64,000 nt of DNA from Rhodococcus sp. ARC_M6 (GTDB lineage: Bacteria; Actinomycetota; Actinomycetes; Mycobacteriales; Mycobacteriaceae): assembly GCF_022810305.1 (NCBI RefSeq), contig NZ_JALGQH010000009.1:124001-188000 (forward strand), given 5' to 3'. The notes under the pieces are model-generated. The model made no database searches. It was not told the origin of the DNA and was given only the letters and a program-made list of their open reading frames with translations. Of the stretch, positions 54,917 through 62,986 are shown piece by piece (position 1 is the first letter of the stretch; every line of letters begins with the position of its first letter). A program made the position numbers and the translations under genes.

Positions 54917-55825
54917 CTACAACTTCGTCTCCGAATGCTCACGGTAAATCTCGAGCGCAAAATCGACCGACTCTCGCGAGGCGGGCAGCAGGGGCAAGCG
55001 CACATTCGGCGTCGGAATCCTGCCCAGTGCATGCAGCACGCCCTTGATCACCGTCGGATTCGGTTCGGCGAATAGTGCGCCGGACAGCCTCGACAAGTCC
55101 TGGCCGAGTGCGCGCGCGCGGCCCAAATCTCCACGCTCCCAAGCATTTATTAAATCTACGAAGTCACTGGTCGCCACATGCGCCGATGCCAAAATCCCGC
55201 CGGCGGAGCCCAGCGCAAGCATGGGGGCCAGAAACAAATCGTCACCCGCCAAAACTGCGAAATCAGCCGGTAGATCGGCACAGAGTTCGACAGCGGGACC
55301 ATCAATACCACCGGATGCGTACTTCACTGCGACGATGCCGGGCAATCGCCCCAACTCCTGCAGGGTGGCAGCATCAAGATCACGTCCCGTTCGATACGGG
55401 ACATGGTAGACGATCAATGGCACCGGGCTCGATGCCTGCAAGTGCGTAAAGTGTGCCACAACACCGGCATTCGATGGCCTGGTGAAGTAGGGAACCGGCA
55501 CCAGGGCTGCGCTGACCTCCGGCCATCGACCCAGTTCCTCCAGTGCACCGACACTCCCCCTCGTGTCGTTATTGCCGGCTCCGACAATCAATGACGCACC
55601 GCGAGAGCGGCAGACACCGGCGCAGATATCGACGATGTCGCGTCGTTCCTGCTGAGTCAGGGTCGCAGTCTCAGCCGTGGTCCCGAGTGCAACCAGCCCG
55701 ATCGCTCCATCTTCGAGCACCTGGTATGCGAGTTGCTCGAGGGCGTCGGTTGCTAACTGTCCACTGATGCCGAAGGGCGTGATCAGCGGTACGTGGATTC
55801 CGGCAAAGGCTAGGTGGAGAGTCAT
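54917..55825 (-). CDS. Dihydrodipicolinate synthase (DapA) family lyase
   Basis: 302-residue class I aldolase-type TIM barrel. The Schiff-base lysine is in GIVAVKYASGG (about residue 157), the catalytic tyrosine in YHVPYRTGRDL, and the phosphate-type loop is LGTTAETATL, where DapA has GTTGES. The changed loop and the location away from lysine genes suggest a paralogue: an N-acetylneuraminate- or keto-sugar-type lyase, or a secondary DapA. ATG 55825 precedes FAGIHVPLITPF. It is divergent from a LysR regulator, so it is probably induced by its substrate. Confidence 0.9.
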   Translation of the reverse strand: MTLHLAFAGIHVPLITPFGISGQLATDALEQLAYQVLEDGAIGLVALGTTAETATLTQQERRDIVDICAGVCRSRGASLIVGAGNNDTRGSVGALEELGRWPEVSAALVPVPYFTRPSNAGVVAHFTHLQASSPVPLIVYHVPYRTGRDLDAATLQELGRLPGIVAVKYASGGIDGPAVELCADLPADFAVLAGDDLFLAPMLALGSAGGILASAHVATSDFVDLINAWERGDLGRARALGQDLSRLSGALFAEPNPTVIKGVLHALGRIPTPNVRLPLLPASRESVDFALEIYREHSETKL

Positions 55826-55840
55826 AGGATCCAGCTTTAC

Positions 55841-55866
55841 CGAACCAACCATGTAGGTCTAGTTCG
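55841..55866. promoter_or_regulatory. Possible LysR-type operator
   Basis: Inverted arms CGAAC (55841-55845) and GTTCG (55862-55866), separated by 16 bases, in the 68-base divergent region. The symmetry is weak and the assignment to the LysR protein rests on position only. Confidence 0.3.
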
Positions 55867-55893
55867 TATTTCCGATGCCGAGCGTAAGCTCAG

Positions 55894-56793
55894 ATGATGC
55901 TCGATGTCAGGCGACTACGCCTTCTCCGCGAACTGGCTTTGCGCGGGACCATCGTTGCTGTCGCCCAGGCTCTCTCATTCAGTCCCTCGGCCGTATCCCA
56001 ACAGCTAGCCGTTCTGGAACGCGAAGCCGGCGTGCCTTTACTGGAGCGGACGGGCCGTCGGGTCAGGCTGACTCCCGCCGGCGCGAATCTCGCACGTCAT
56101 GCCGAAGCCATCCTGGCCCGCTTGGAACAGGCGTCGGGAGAACTGGTCGACGCCCGTCGCGGGCTAGCAGGACCGCTCCGAATTGGAACATTTCCGACAG
56201 CGGCACGCGCGATTCTTCCCCCGGCGTTGATCGCGCTGGCCCAGGAACATCCGGGACTGGAACCGATGGTGTCGGAGATCGATCCGGCTGACGTCGCCGA
56301 TGCCCTACGTGCCGGCGACCTGGACTTGGCACTGATCCACGACTACGACTTCGTTCCGCGGCCAACCGAACCCGGCCTGACGACGATTCCGCTGTGCAGC
56401 GAATCGGTGTACCTGGCTTCGGCTGATCCGCTGACAACCGGCCGCGCGCTCACCGATTGCATCCAACTTCCCTGGATTACCGCAATCCCCGGAACCGCTT
56501 GTCACGCAATGACGATTCGGGCATGCCAGGCCGCAGGATTCACGCCGAAAGTGCGTCACCACATCGACGAGTTCGCCACGGTTCTTGCTCTCGTCGCTGC
56601 AGGACAAGGTGTTTCGCTTGTTCCGGAACTAGGCGCAATTCATCCGCCTTTGGGAGTTCACCTGACGCCCATGCCCATTCGGCGACGAACAATGATCGCG
56701 CACCGTGTGGGTTCCGACGCGCATCCCGCGGTTTCGACTGTGACAGATGCTCTCCGCTCGGCGGTTCCGGAACTGCTGGACGCCGAGCGCTAA
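55894..56793 (+). CDS. LysR-family transcriptional regulator
   Basis: 299 residues. N-terminal winged helix-turn-helix (LRELALRGTIVAVAQALSFS then AVSQQLAVLEREAGVPLLER) and a C-terminal substrate-binding domain from about residue 90 (LRIGTFPTAARAILPPALIA). ATG 55894 or the next ATG 55897 are both possible. Divergent from the DapA-like lyase, which it probably activates. The ligand is unknown. It is followed by an AT-rich non-coding stretch. Confidence 0.93.
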   Translation: MMLDVRRLRLLRELALRGTIVAVAQALSFSPSAVSQQLAVLEREAGVPLLERTGRRVRLTPAGANLARHAEAILARLEQASGELVDARRGLAGPLRIGTFPTAARAILPPALIALAQEHPGLEPMVSEIDPADVADALRAGDLDLALIHDYDFVPRPTEPGLTTIPLCSESVYLASADPLTTGRALTDCIQLPWITAIPGTACHAMTIRACQAAGFTPKVRHHIDEFATVLALVAAGQGVSLVPELGAIHPPLGVHLTPMPIRRRTMIAHRVGSDAHPAVSTVTDALRSAVPELLDAER

Positions 56794-57255
56794 CGGCCGG
56801 AAGCTGCACATGTGCGGCCCTCGCCGAACTCTCCCAAGAATGTATCGCGCATATCGACCTCACAAGCTTGGCCCGCCTCGAATGAATCTTCCGCAGCCCA
56901 CTTATATATTCGAGCAGCGATAAGTTATACCCAGTTTCTCTAGAATGAAACAATGTTTAAAAGTCGCCTCGGAATCCCGCCGACAATGACCTCCGCGCGA
57001 ACAATTAAAGAAAGTTAGTAAGTTCAGCAAAATAGTTTAATTCGACCAAAAGAATCAGTCGCGGACAACATCCGACCCCCTGAACTGTGCCTTCGTTGCC
57101 AAAAAACTTATTCCGCCGGGACGGATAATCAACACACCATCGAACGAATCCCACATAGTGAGACACTTTGTGTGAATATCGCTTTATCAACTAATTCACT
57201 CTCCTACAGTTTCGAATGTCCTGAATACTCAAGCTACTAATCCCTGGAGATGTGC
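56794..57255. other. AT-rich non-coding stretch upstream of the repeat protein gene
   Basis: About 460 bases, clearly richer in A and T than the surroundings (for example TTATATATTCGAGC, and AACAATTAAAGAAAGTTAG). A leftward frame at 57005-57190 has no good start or family signature and is not called. The region probably holds the promoter and a long leader for the secreted repeat protein; no hairpin or box stands out. Confidence 0.5.
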
Positions 57256-57693
57256 ATGAGCGTGAATTCGGAATCGACAAGAAACCACCGAAGCAGCATC
57301 CGACGCATGGCCGTCGTATTCGCAGCATCGGCAGCCCTGATAGGCGGCGCAGGTGCGATGGCCACAACTGCCTCGGCGGACCCTGATTGCAGCAGCGTCT
57401 GCGGCGGAAGCCTCAACCTCGCCTTCGGCAGCAACGGCTGGGATCTCGGCAGCCTGAACTTCGCCGATTTCGGAAGCCTGAACACCGGCAGCAGCGAGTG
57501 GGATTTCGGCAGCGGTGGTTGGAATCTCGGCAGCCTTTTTGACCTCAGCCAATGGAATCTCGGCAGCCTATTCGGCAGCGGGGACTTCAATCTTGGAAGC
57601 GTCAACTTGGGTAGCATGAATTTGGGCAGTACGAACGTGGGCAGCGTGGACCCCGCAAGCACTGGCGGAGGAAGCGGCGGCGGCAACCCCTGA
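57256..57693 (+). CDS. Secreted x-N-L-G-S repeat protein
   Basis: 145 residues. ATG 57256 has GGAG a few bases upstream (ATG 57250 is too close to it). The signal peptide (MAVVFAASAALIGGAGAMAT, cut near ASA-DP at about 42) is followed by a CSSVC pair and about nine units of a Trp/Phe/Asn-x-Leu-Gly-Ser type. The last ones are exact pentapeptides: FNLGS, VNLGS, MNLGS, TNVGS. The tail is Gly/Ser-rich (TGGGSGGGNP). The pattern recalls mycobacterial NxGxx pentapeptide (MPTR-like) repeats and would form a right-handed beta solenoid. Exported or surface-located; function unknown. Confidence 0.8.
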   Translation: MSVNSESTRNHRSSIRRMAVVFAASAALIGGAGAMATTASADPDCSSVCGGSLNLAFGSNGWDLGSLNFADFGSLNTGSSEWDFGSGGWNLGSLFDLSQWNLGSLFGSGDFNLGSVNLGSMNLGSTNVGSVDPASTGGGSGGGNP

Positions 57694-57708
57694 TTTTCAC
57701 AGGAAGAC

Positions 57709-57744
57709 GCGGGCACCCCAGCACAATGCTGCTGGGGTGCCCGC
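57709..57744. terminator. Strong bidirectional hairpin terminator
   Basis: A perfect 15-bp stem, GCGGGCACCCCAGCA (57709-57723) with TGCTGGGGTGCCCGC (57730-57744), loop of 6 bases. It lies between the repeat-protein gene and the convergent nadC, whose stop is 47 bases further. The U tracts are short on both sides, but the stem is very stable. Confidence 0.85.
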
Positions 57745-57791
57745 TCCCTTCGAATACGACAATCTTTGCCCGAATGAACGAGCGACAGAGC

Positions 57792-58664
57792 CTACATGTC
57801 GAGGCCGAGATCGAGAACAGTCACGGAATGCGTCAGACCGCCGACAGCGAGGTAATCGACACCGGTACCGGCATATTCCGCTGCGACATCGAGGCTCAGG
57901 CCACCGGACGCTTCGAGCTTCGTGCTCGGCGACACCGTGTTGCGTCGCTGCACTGCAATCTGGGTCTGCCACAGCGGAAAGTTGTCCAGCAGAATGAGTT
58001 CGACGTTCTCGGCGAGCACCTCGTCGAGCTGAGTGAGGTTGTCCACCTCGACCTCGCACTCGATGTTCGGCGCGAGTTCACGTACGGCCCGCAGCGCCGC
58101 AACTACGGAACCGGCGGCAGCAACGTGGTTGTCCTTGATCAGCGCCGCGTCGCCGAGTCCCATGCGGTGGTTGAATCCGCCACCGACCTGAACTGCGTAC
58201 TTCTGCAGCGAACGCAGACCGGGAAGCGTCTTCCGAGTATCGCGGATCTTGGCATGAGTGCCGGCGACAGCGTCAACCCACTGCGACGTCGCGGTCGCGA
58301 TACCGGAGAGGTGGCACACCAGGTTGAGCATCGTGCGCTCCGCGGTCAGCAGACCCAGAGTCGGTGCCATCACGGAGAGCACCGACTGTCCTGCTTCAAC
58401 GCGGGTTCCGTCCGCGACACGATCGAGCACCTCGTAATTGCCGGCACCGATCACCTCGTCGAGCACCAGCAGTCCGACGTCGATACCGGCGATTGTGCCG
58501 GCGGACCGAGCACCAACCGAGGCCTTCGCAACGGCGTCTGCGGGAACCGTCGCTACCGAAGTGACATCCGGTCCGTACCGCAGGTCCTCGTCCAGTGCGA
58601 GCCGGATCAGAGTGAGTACCTCGTCGCGGTCGAGGGCGGCGGGCAACGGTTTCTGCGCGGTCAT
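57792..58664 (-). CDS. nadC: Nicotinate-nucleotide pyrophosphorylase (carboxylating)
   Basis: 290-residue quinolinate phosphoribosyltransferase, which joins quinolinate and PRPP to make nicotinate mononucleotide with CO2 release. Seen: DLRYGPDVTS, RTMLNLVCHLSGIAT, the substrate-binding TRKTLPGLRSLQKYAV with GGGFNHRMGLGDAALIKDNH, and ECEVEVDNL. Length is normal. ATG 58664 overlaps the nadB stop (ATGA). Last gene of the de novo NAD operon, ended by the hairpin at 57709-57744. Confidence 0.98.
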   Translation of the reverse strand: MTAQKPLPAALDRDEVLTLIRLALDEDLRYGPDVTSVATVPADAVAKASVGARSAGTIAGIDVGLLVLDEVIGAGNYEVLDRVADGTRVEAGQSVLSVMAPTLGLLTAERTMLNLVCHLSGIATATSQWVDAVAGTHAKIRDTRKTLPGLRSLQKYAVQVGGGFNHRMGLGDAALIKDNHVAAAGSVVAALRAVRELAPNIECEVEVDNLTQLDEVLAENVELILLDNFPLWQTQIAVQRRNTVSPSTKLEASGGLSLDVAAEYAGTGVDYLAVGGLTHSVTVLDLGLDM

Positions 58665-60235
58665 CGATGAACTCCTGTCAAAAATGTGTCGAGCATGTCG
58701 AGTGCGCCGTCTCTACCCAGTTTGATTCGGGTGCTACGACGCTGATTCGGGTCGGTCTCGGGATGGTCGGTGCGTGTGTGGCAGCCACGACTCTCGGTGC
58801 GGGCGATGGCAACGTCCACCAAAGCGGTAGCAGTCAAGGTCAGTGCTACGTCCTCGAGATCCGGAACAGTAACTGCAACAGTCTTATCGGCAGCTGCAAG
58901 GGATATGCGCGCTACTTCGAGTCCCACACCGTCGCGGACGACAGAGGCGTTCGCGGTCATGATCGACTGCACCTTCTCCCGAGGCAGAATCGGCAGGGGA
59001 CGACGCACCACGTTGACTACTTCAGCGTGAACCTCACGACGCTCCGCGGCTGCGATTCCGGCGCGCTCTCCCACAACCAGTCCTTCGAGAAGGCTGTTGG
59101 ATGCAAGGCGATTAGCTCCGTGCAATCCGGTACGCGCAACTTCGCCCGCCGCATACAGGCCCGGCACGCCGGTACGCCCATGCACGTCGGTTGCTACGCC
59201 ACCGCACGAATAGTGCGCTGCCGGCGCCACGGGAATCAGTTGTGTCCGTGGGTCAATATCGGCTTCGAGGCACGACGCCGTAATGGTCGGGAACCGAGCC
59301 GCGAACCCCTCGAGCTTTCGCGCATCCAGGTACACATGATCGGTGCCCAGGTCGCGCAATCGCGCCGCGATTGCGCGAGAGACCACATCCCGGGGCGCCA
59401 GATCACCGAGCGGGTGAACACCAGCAGTTATCGAATCACCATTGGTGTCAACAAGAATCGCGCCCTCGCCCCGCACGGCCTCACTGATCAACGGCCGTCG
59501 ACCGAGGCCGCCGGGTGTGAACAGAACCGTCGGATGGAACTGAACGAATTCAAGGTCGGATATTGCCGCACCAGCCTCGAGCGCCAAGGCTATACCGTCG
59601 GCAGTAGCTCCGGGCGGGTTGGTGCTGCACGCATACAACTGGCCGAGGCCGCCCGTCGCGAGCAGAACTGCCGGCGCGTGAATTACGCCGAGTCCGTCGG
59701 GCGACGAGACGATCAGTCCGCACACCCCACGGCGATTGGTCACCACCTGAACGGCAGCGGCACCGAACAGAACCGGCAGGCCCGCGGCGTTGAGAGCCCG
59801 CTGAACTTCCGCTCCGGTGGCGTCACCACCGGCATGAATGATGCGTCGAGTGCTGTGCCCACCCTCACGGGTGCGCGACACCTCGCCGTCTCGGCCACGG
59901 TCGAACACTGCCCCGAGTGCAGCCAGAGCGGCAACGGCTTCGTGCCCGGCTTCGACGACGGAATACACCGCTGCTTCGTCACAGAGCCCGACGCCCGCTT
60001 CGCACGTATCGGCAACGTGAGAGTCCACCGAATCGGTGCCCAGATCGCCGACAACGGCAATGCCGCCCTGCGCGTACTGAGTGGATGTATCCGTTGGACC
60101 ACCCTTGCTGACGGTCAAAACTTTCAGTCCCCGCAGGGACGCTGTCCGCGCGGCCGTAAGCCCCGCGACACCGCCCCCCACGACGACCAGATCGGCGTGA
60201 GCCTCCCAGGCGAAACGCCCGGCAGGGCTCGTCAC
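58661..60235 (-). CDS. nadB: L-aspartate oxidase
   Basis: 524-residue flavoprotein oxidising aspartate to iminoaspartate, the first step of NAD synthesis. FAD motif [18 protein letters not shown] near residue 15-32; active-site blocks [18 protein letters not shown] and [27 protein letters not shown]; and [21 protein letters not shown] 60235 overlaps the nadA stop (GTGA) and is preferred to the longer upstream frame, which runs inside nadA. Coupled to both nadA and nadC. Confidence 0.97.
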   Translation of the reverse strand: MTSPAGRFAWEAHADLVVVGGGVAGLTAARTASLRGLKVLTVSKGGPTDTSTQYAQGGIAVVGDLGTDSVDSHVADTCEAGVGLCDEAAVYSVVEAGHEAVAALAALGAVFDRGRDGEVSRTREGGHSTRRIIHAGGDATGAEVQRALNAAGLPVLFGAAAVQVVTNRRGVCGLIVSSPDGLGVIHAPAVLLATGGLGQLYACSTNPPGATADGIALALEAGAAISDLEFVQFHPTVLFTPGGLGRRPLISEAVRGEGAILVDTNGDSITAGVHPLGDLAPRDVVSRAIAARLRDLGTDHVYLDARKLEGFAARFPTITASCLEADIDPRTQLIPVAPAAHYSCGGVATDVHGRTGVPGLYAAGEVARTGLHGANRLASNSLLEGLVVGERAGIAAAERREVHAEVVNVVRRPLPILPREKVQSIMTANASVVRDGVGLEVARISLAAADKTVAVTVPDLEDVALTLTATALVDVAIARTESRGCHTRTDHPETDPNQRRSTRIKLGRDGALDMLDTFLTGVHR

Positions 60236-61269
60236 TCGCCGCCGCCCGGATTGCCGATCTCGATCATCCGCTGTACCGATTTCTGTGCACGCTTGGCCAT
60301 TTCGAGGTCGACATGGACTTCGTCCTTGCCTTCGAGCAGGCACCGCAGCAACGCAGCGGGCGTGATCATCTTCATGTACGGGCACGACGCGCGGTCGTTC
60401 ACGGCCTGGAAGTCGACGCCCGGTGCCGCCTTACGGAGCTGATGCAGCATGCCGATTTCGGTCGCGACCAGCACCTGCTTGCTCTTGGTGGTGCGTGCGG
60501 CGTCCAGCATTCCGCCGGTGGAGAGGATCTTGACCTTGTCGGCCGGAACAGCACCTTCGCCGGCCAGGTACAGAGCCGAAGTGGCGCAACCACATTCGGG
60601 GTGCACATAGAGTTCTGCATCGGGGTGAGCCTTGGACTTGGCCGTCAGCTCGTCACCGTTGATGCCGGCGTGGACGTGGCATTCACCGGCCCAGATCTGC
60701 ATGTTGGTGCGGCCGGTCACGCGCTTGACGTGTGCACCGAGGAACTGGTCCGGCAGGAACAGCACCTCACGGTCAGCGTCGATGGAATTGACCACGTCAA
60801 CCGCATTGGACGATGTGCAGCAGATGTCGGTCAAGCCTTTGACCTCTGCCGTGGTGTTCACGTAGGAAACCACCAGGGCATTCGGGTTGTCGGCTTTCCA
60901 CTCGCGAAGCTGCTCCGCGTTGATGGAATCAGCCAACGAGCAACCCGCGCGCTCGTCCGGGATCAGCACCGTCTTGGACGGCGACAGGATCTTGGCGGTC
61001 TCGGCCATGAAGTGGACGCCACAGAACACGATCGTGTCCTCGGGAGCCTCGGCTGCAATACGCGAGAGCGCAAGTGAGTCACCGACATGATCAGCAACGT
61101 CTTGAATGGCAGGCAACTGGTAGTTGTGCGCCAAAATGGTGGCGCCGCGCTCGCGAGCCAGACGTTTGACCTCCGCGGCCCACTCCGGGGTCGCTTCGAC
61201 TCCGGTGTATCCACCGGGGCCGTCATGAATCTGCGAGGTCGATCCCTCCCATAACGTCGTGGTCGTCAT
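60232..61269 (-). CDS. nadA: Quinolinate synthase (4Fe-4S)
   Basis: 345 residues; condenses iminoaspartate with dihydroxyacetone phosphate to quinolinate using a [4Fe-4S] cluster. Repeated-fold motifs are visible: [36 protein letters not shown], and cluster cysteines in the CCTSSNA, PECGCAT and RASCPYMK segments. ATG 61269 has AAGGAG six bases upstream. First gene of nadA-nadB-nadC, divergent from the NrtR-type regulator, so repression by NAD status is likely. Confidence 0.97.
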   Translation of the reverse strand: MTTTTLWEGSTSQIHDGPGGYTGVEATPEWAAEVKRLARERGATILAHNYQLPAIQDVADHVGDSLALSRIAAEAPEDTIVFCGVHFMAETAKILSPSKTVLIPDERAGCSLADSINAEQLREWKADNPNALVVSYVNTTAEVKGLTDICCTSSNAVDVVNSIDADREVLFLPDQFLGAHVKRVTGRTNMQIWAGECHVHAGINGDELTAKSKAHPDAELYVHPECGCATSALYLAGEGAVPADKVKILSTGGMLDAARTTKSKQVLVATEIGMLHQLRKAAPGVDFQAVNDRASCPYMKMITPAALLRCLLEGKDEVHVDLEMAKRAQKSVQRMIEIGNPGGGE

Positions 61270-61347
61270 GGCGTTCTCCTTCACCGTGAACCCGGGCTAG
61301 CGCCCAGTTCAAATCCGAACGGGCTGGCCCGGATTTCCGTATTCGAG

Positions 61348-61370
61348 GTTTTCGACTTACGATCGAAAAC
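61348..61370. promoter_or_regulatory. Candidate NrtR operator
   Basis: Perfect 8-bp arms GTTTTCGA (61348-61355) and TCGAAAAC (61363-61370) around CTTACGA, touching the GTG start of the regulator and 79 bases before nadA. Fits autoregulation and control of nadABC. Binding is inferred from position and symmetry. Confidence 0.65.
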
Positions 61371-62099
61371 GTGCCTCATAGTAACACCACCCACGAAGTG
61401 CTTGCAGCGGTGTTCCAGGTTCGCGCCTTCCCCACCGACATCACCGCAGGTGACGGCAGTCACTGCCCTGGCGGGCGCGAAGAACTGGCCGTGCTGCTCT
61501 GGCAGCGCGCCCTCGATCCCCAGAAGGGCACCTGGTCACTCCCCGGCGGTACCTTGCGCGACGACGAAGACCTCACAACCTCAGCCCGCAGGCTCCTCGC
61601 TGAGAAGGTAGACCTCCGCAAGGTGGCACACCTCGAACAACTCTCCGTCTTCAGCGACCCGGCGCGCGTGCCGGGCACTCGCCGTATCGCGTCGACCTTC
61701 CTGGGGTTGGTCCCTCTGAGCGCGGACCCGCAACTTCCGCCGGATACCGCGTGGCATCCGGTATCGAACCTTCCGGAGATGTCGTTCGACCACGGCACTG
61801 TTGTGCGTCACGCCCGCAATCGACTAGCCGCCAAACTCTCGTACACCAACATCGCCTTCGGGCTCGCCCCGGAAGAATTCGCAATGTCTACCTTGCGCGA
61901 AATCTATTGCGCGGCACTCGGATACCAGGTCGATGCAACCAATCTGCAACGCGTCCTCGGCCGTCGCGGCGTTCTGACAGCGACCGGAAACACCGCACCG
62001 TCCGGAAAGGCCGGTGGCCGCCCGCCGGCGCTGTATCGCTTCACCGACTCCACATTGCGGGTGACGGACGAGTTTGCGGCATTGCGCCCACCAAGCTGA
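61371..62099 (+). CDS. nrtR: Nudix-related regulator of NAD synthesis (NrtR type)
   Basis: 242 residues. An N-terminal Nudix fold (about 10-150) and a C-terminal winged helix (about 160-240: ALGYQVDATNLQRVLGRRGV, ending GRPPALYRFTDS) match NrtR/NdnR repressors of NAD genes. The Nudix box GTLRDDEDLTTSARRLLAEK keeps the first Gly and Glu but has Leu, Lys and Asp where REUXEEXG needs Glu, Glu and Gly, so hydrolysis is probably lost and the fold senses an ADP-ribose or NAD-related ligand. The GTG start lies directly at the palindrome. Divergence from nadABC matches M. tuberculosis (Rv1593c). Confidence 0.9.
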   Translation: MPHSNTTHEVLAAVFQVRAFPTDITAGDGSHCPGGREELAVLLWQRALDPQKGTWSLPGGTLRDDEDLTTSARRLLAEKVDLRKVAHLEQLSVFSDPARVPGTRRIASTFLGLVPLSADPQLPPDTAWHPVSNLPEMSFDHGTVVRHARNRLAAKLSYTNIAFGLAPEEFAMSTLREIYCAALGYQVDATNLQRVLGRRGVLTATGNTAPSGKAGGRPPALYRFTDSTLRVTDEFAALRPPS

Positions 62100-62122
62100 A
62101 CCGCACTGTTACGCAACAGCTT
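62093..62122. terminator. Weak hairpin between convergent nrtR and SDR-like gene
   Basis: Arms AAGCTG (62093-62098) and CAGCTT (62117-62122), with an alternative inner stem CTGTT/AACAG (62106-62119). The nrtR stop TGA and the SDR stop fall within it. The stem is short, so confidence is low. Confidence 0.35.
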
Positions 62123-62441
62123 CGAATACTTCGCCCTGCATCCACGCCGCGCTGACCATGCCCACCGGATCGACGACCCTGTTGATCCCGCCGAATCGCG
62201 TCGTCACCCGGTCGAGAATTCGATCTGCCTGCAAGCGATCAGTAGGGTCCGCCACGATGGCAAAAAAGTGGTGCGCCGGCTTACCTGCCATGAACCGAAC
62301 CAACTCGGCCACCGTCCGGGCAGTGACTGCGACATTCCATCCCGCCTCCAGGAATTCAGACGCAACGCGTGCGCCGTGATCACGGCTGATGTCAGTTACC
62401 AGCACTACGCCGCGATTGCGGTCGAATTCGCGAGTATTCAT
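62109..62441 (-). CDS. Short SDR-like Rossmann protein (truncated family member)
   Basis: 110 residues with a very strong AGGAGGT six bases before ATG 62441, so translation is likely. The sequence follows the first half of a short-chain dehydrogenase: GVVLVTDISRDHGARVASEF, then WNVAVTARTVAEL. However, the TGxxxGIG cofactor loop is degenerate (TDISRDHG) and the catalytic YxxxK half is missing (family length about 250). It is either a decayed gene or a small protein with a new role. It converges on nrtR. Confidence 0.6.
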   Translation of the reverse strand: MNTREFDRNRGVVLVTDISRDHGARVASEFLEAGWNVAVTARTVAELVRFMAGKPAHHFFAIVADPTDRLQADRILDRVTTRFGGINRVVDPVGMVSAAWMQGEVFEAVA

Positions 62442-62548
62442 TGCGGACCTCCTGAAGGAATCGAATTACTTGACTCTTAGGTAAGTCCGCATTCTTGTGC
62501 TGCCGTTGTGGTGGTTCTGTGAGAACTCTGGGGAAACCTGCGACGGCG

Positions 62549-62845
62549 TCACCATCCCGGGGCGCTGCGCACAGATCCTTTCGCGATCGCTGCGACTAGT
62601 TGAGCATGGTCCCGCTCGTTCTGGTCTGCGTACCGACGCGCAAACGCCGACAATCCCACCACGGCTTTGTCTGATTTTCCCAGATACTCGGAGATGGCGT
62701 TTGCGTCTCCGCTTCGCGCGTGAGCGCGAGCCAGAACTTCGCCGCAGGCACTGGCGAACTCCGCCAGGTACGGCCCGATTGTGGCTCCATCAGGAATAGC
62801 CTTCATGTCGCGGAACTGTCGAACGTAGAAATCCATGTCGCCCAC
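62549..62845 (-). pseudogene. C-terminal remnant of a DUF2252 protein
   Basis: 98 codons whose sequence (DFYVRQFRDMKAIPDG, then EVLARAHARSGDANAISEYLG and FARRYADQNERDHAQLVAAI) corresponds to the C-terminal end of DUF2252 proteins, which are about 430-470 residues long. The upstream part is absent: a stop codon lies four codons before the GTG. The fragment starts mid-domain, so it is most likely a decayed gene. Confidence 0.65.
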
Positions 62846-62986
62846 CCTACGAACATGTCAGTTGCACTTTGAATCATGCTCTGCCCCTGCATAACTCGCT
62901 CGCCATGATTGGAATACCGACTCGACTCGACACAACTCTCGTACACTGAGGATCCGGCTTGCTTTCGGAGTCGGTGGCTGTTGCCG

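Noticed and set aside
57005-57190. 61-codon leftward frame in the AT-rich region
   Set aside because: No Shine-Dalgarno site, no family, and cysteine/aromatic-rich random-looking composition.
58667-60442. 591-codon rightward frame over nadB/nadA
   Set aside because: Antisense shadow of nadB: no domain, low-complexity composition, and the opposite strand carries a fully conserved enzyme.
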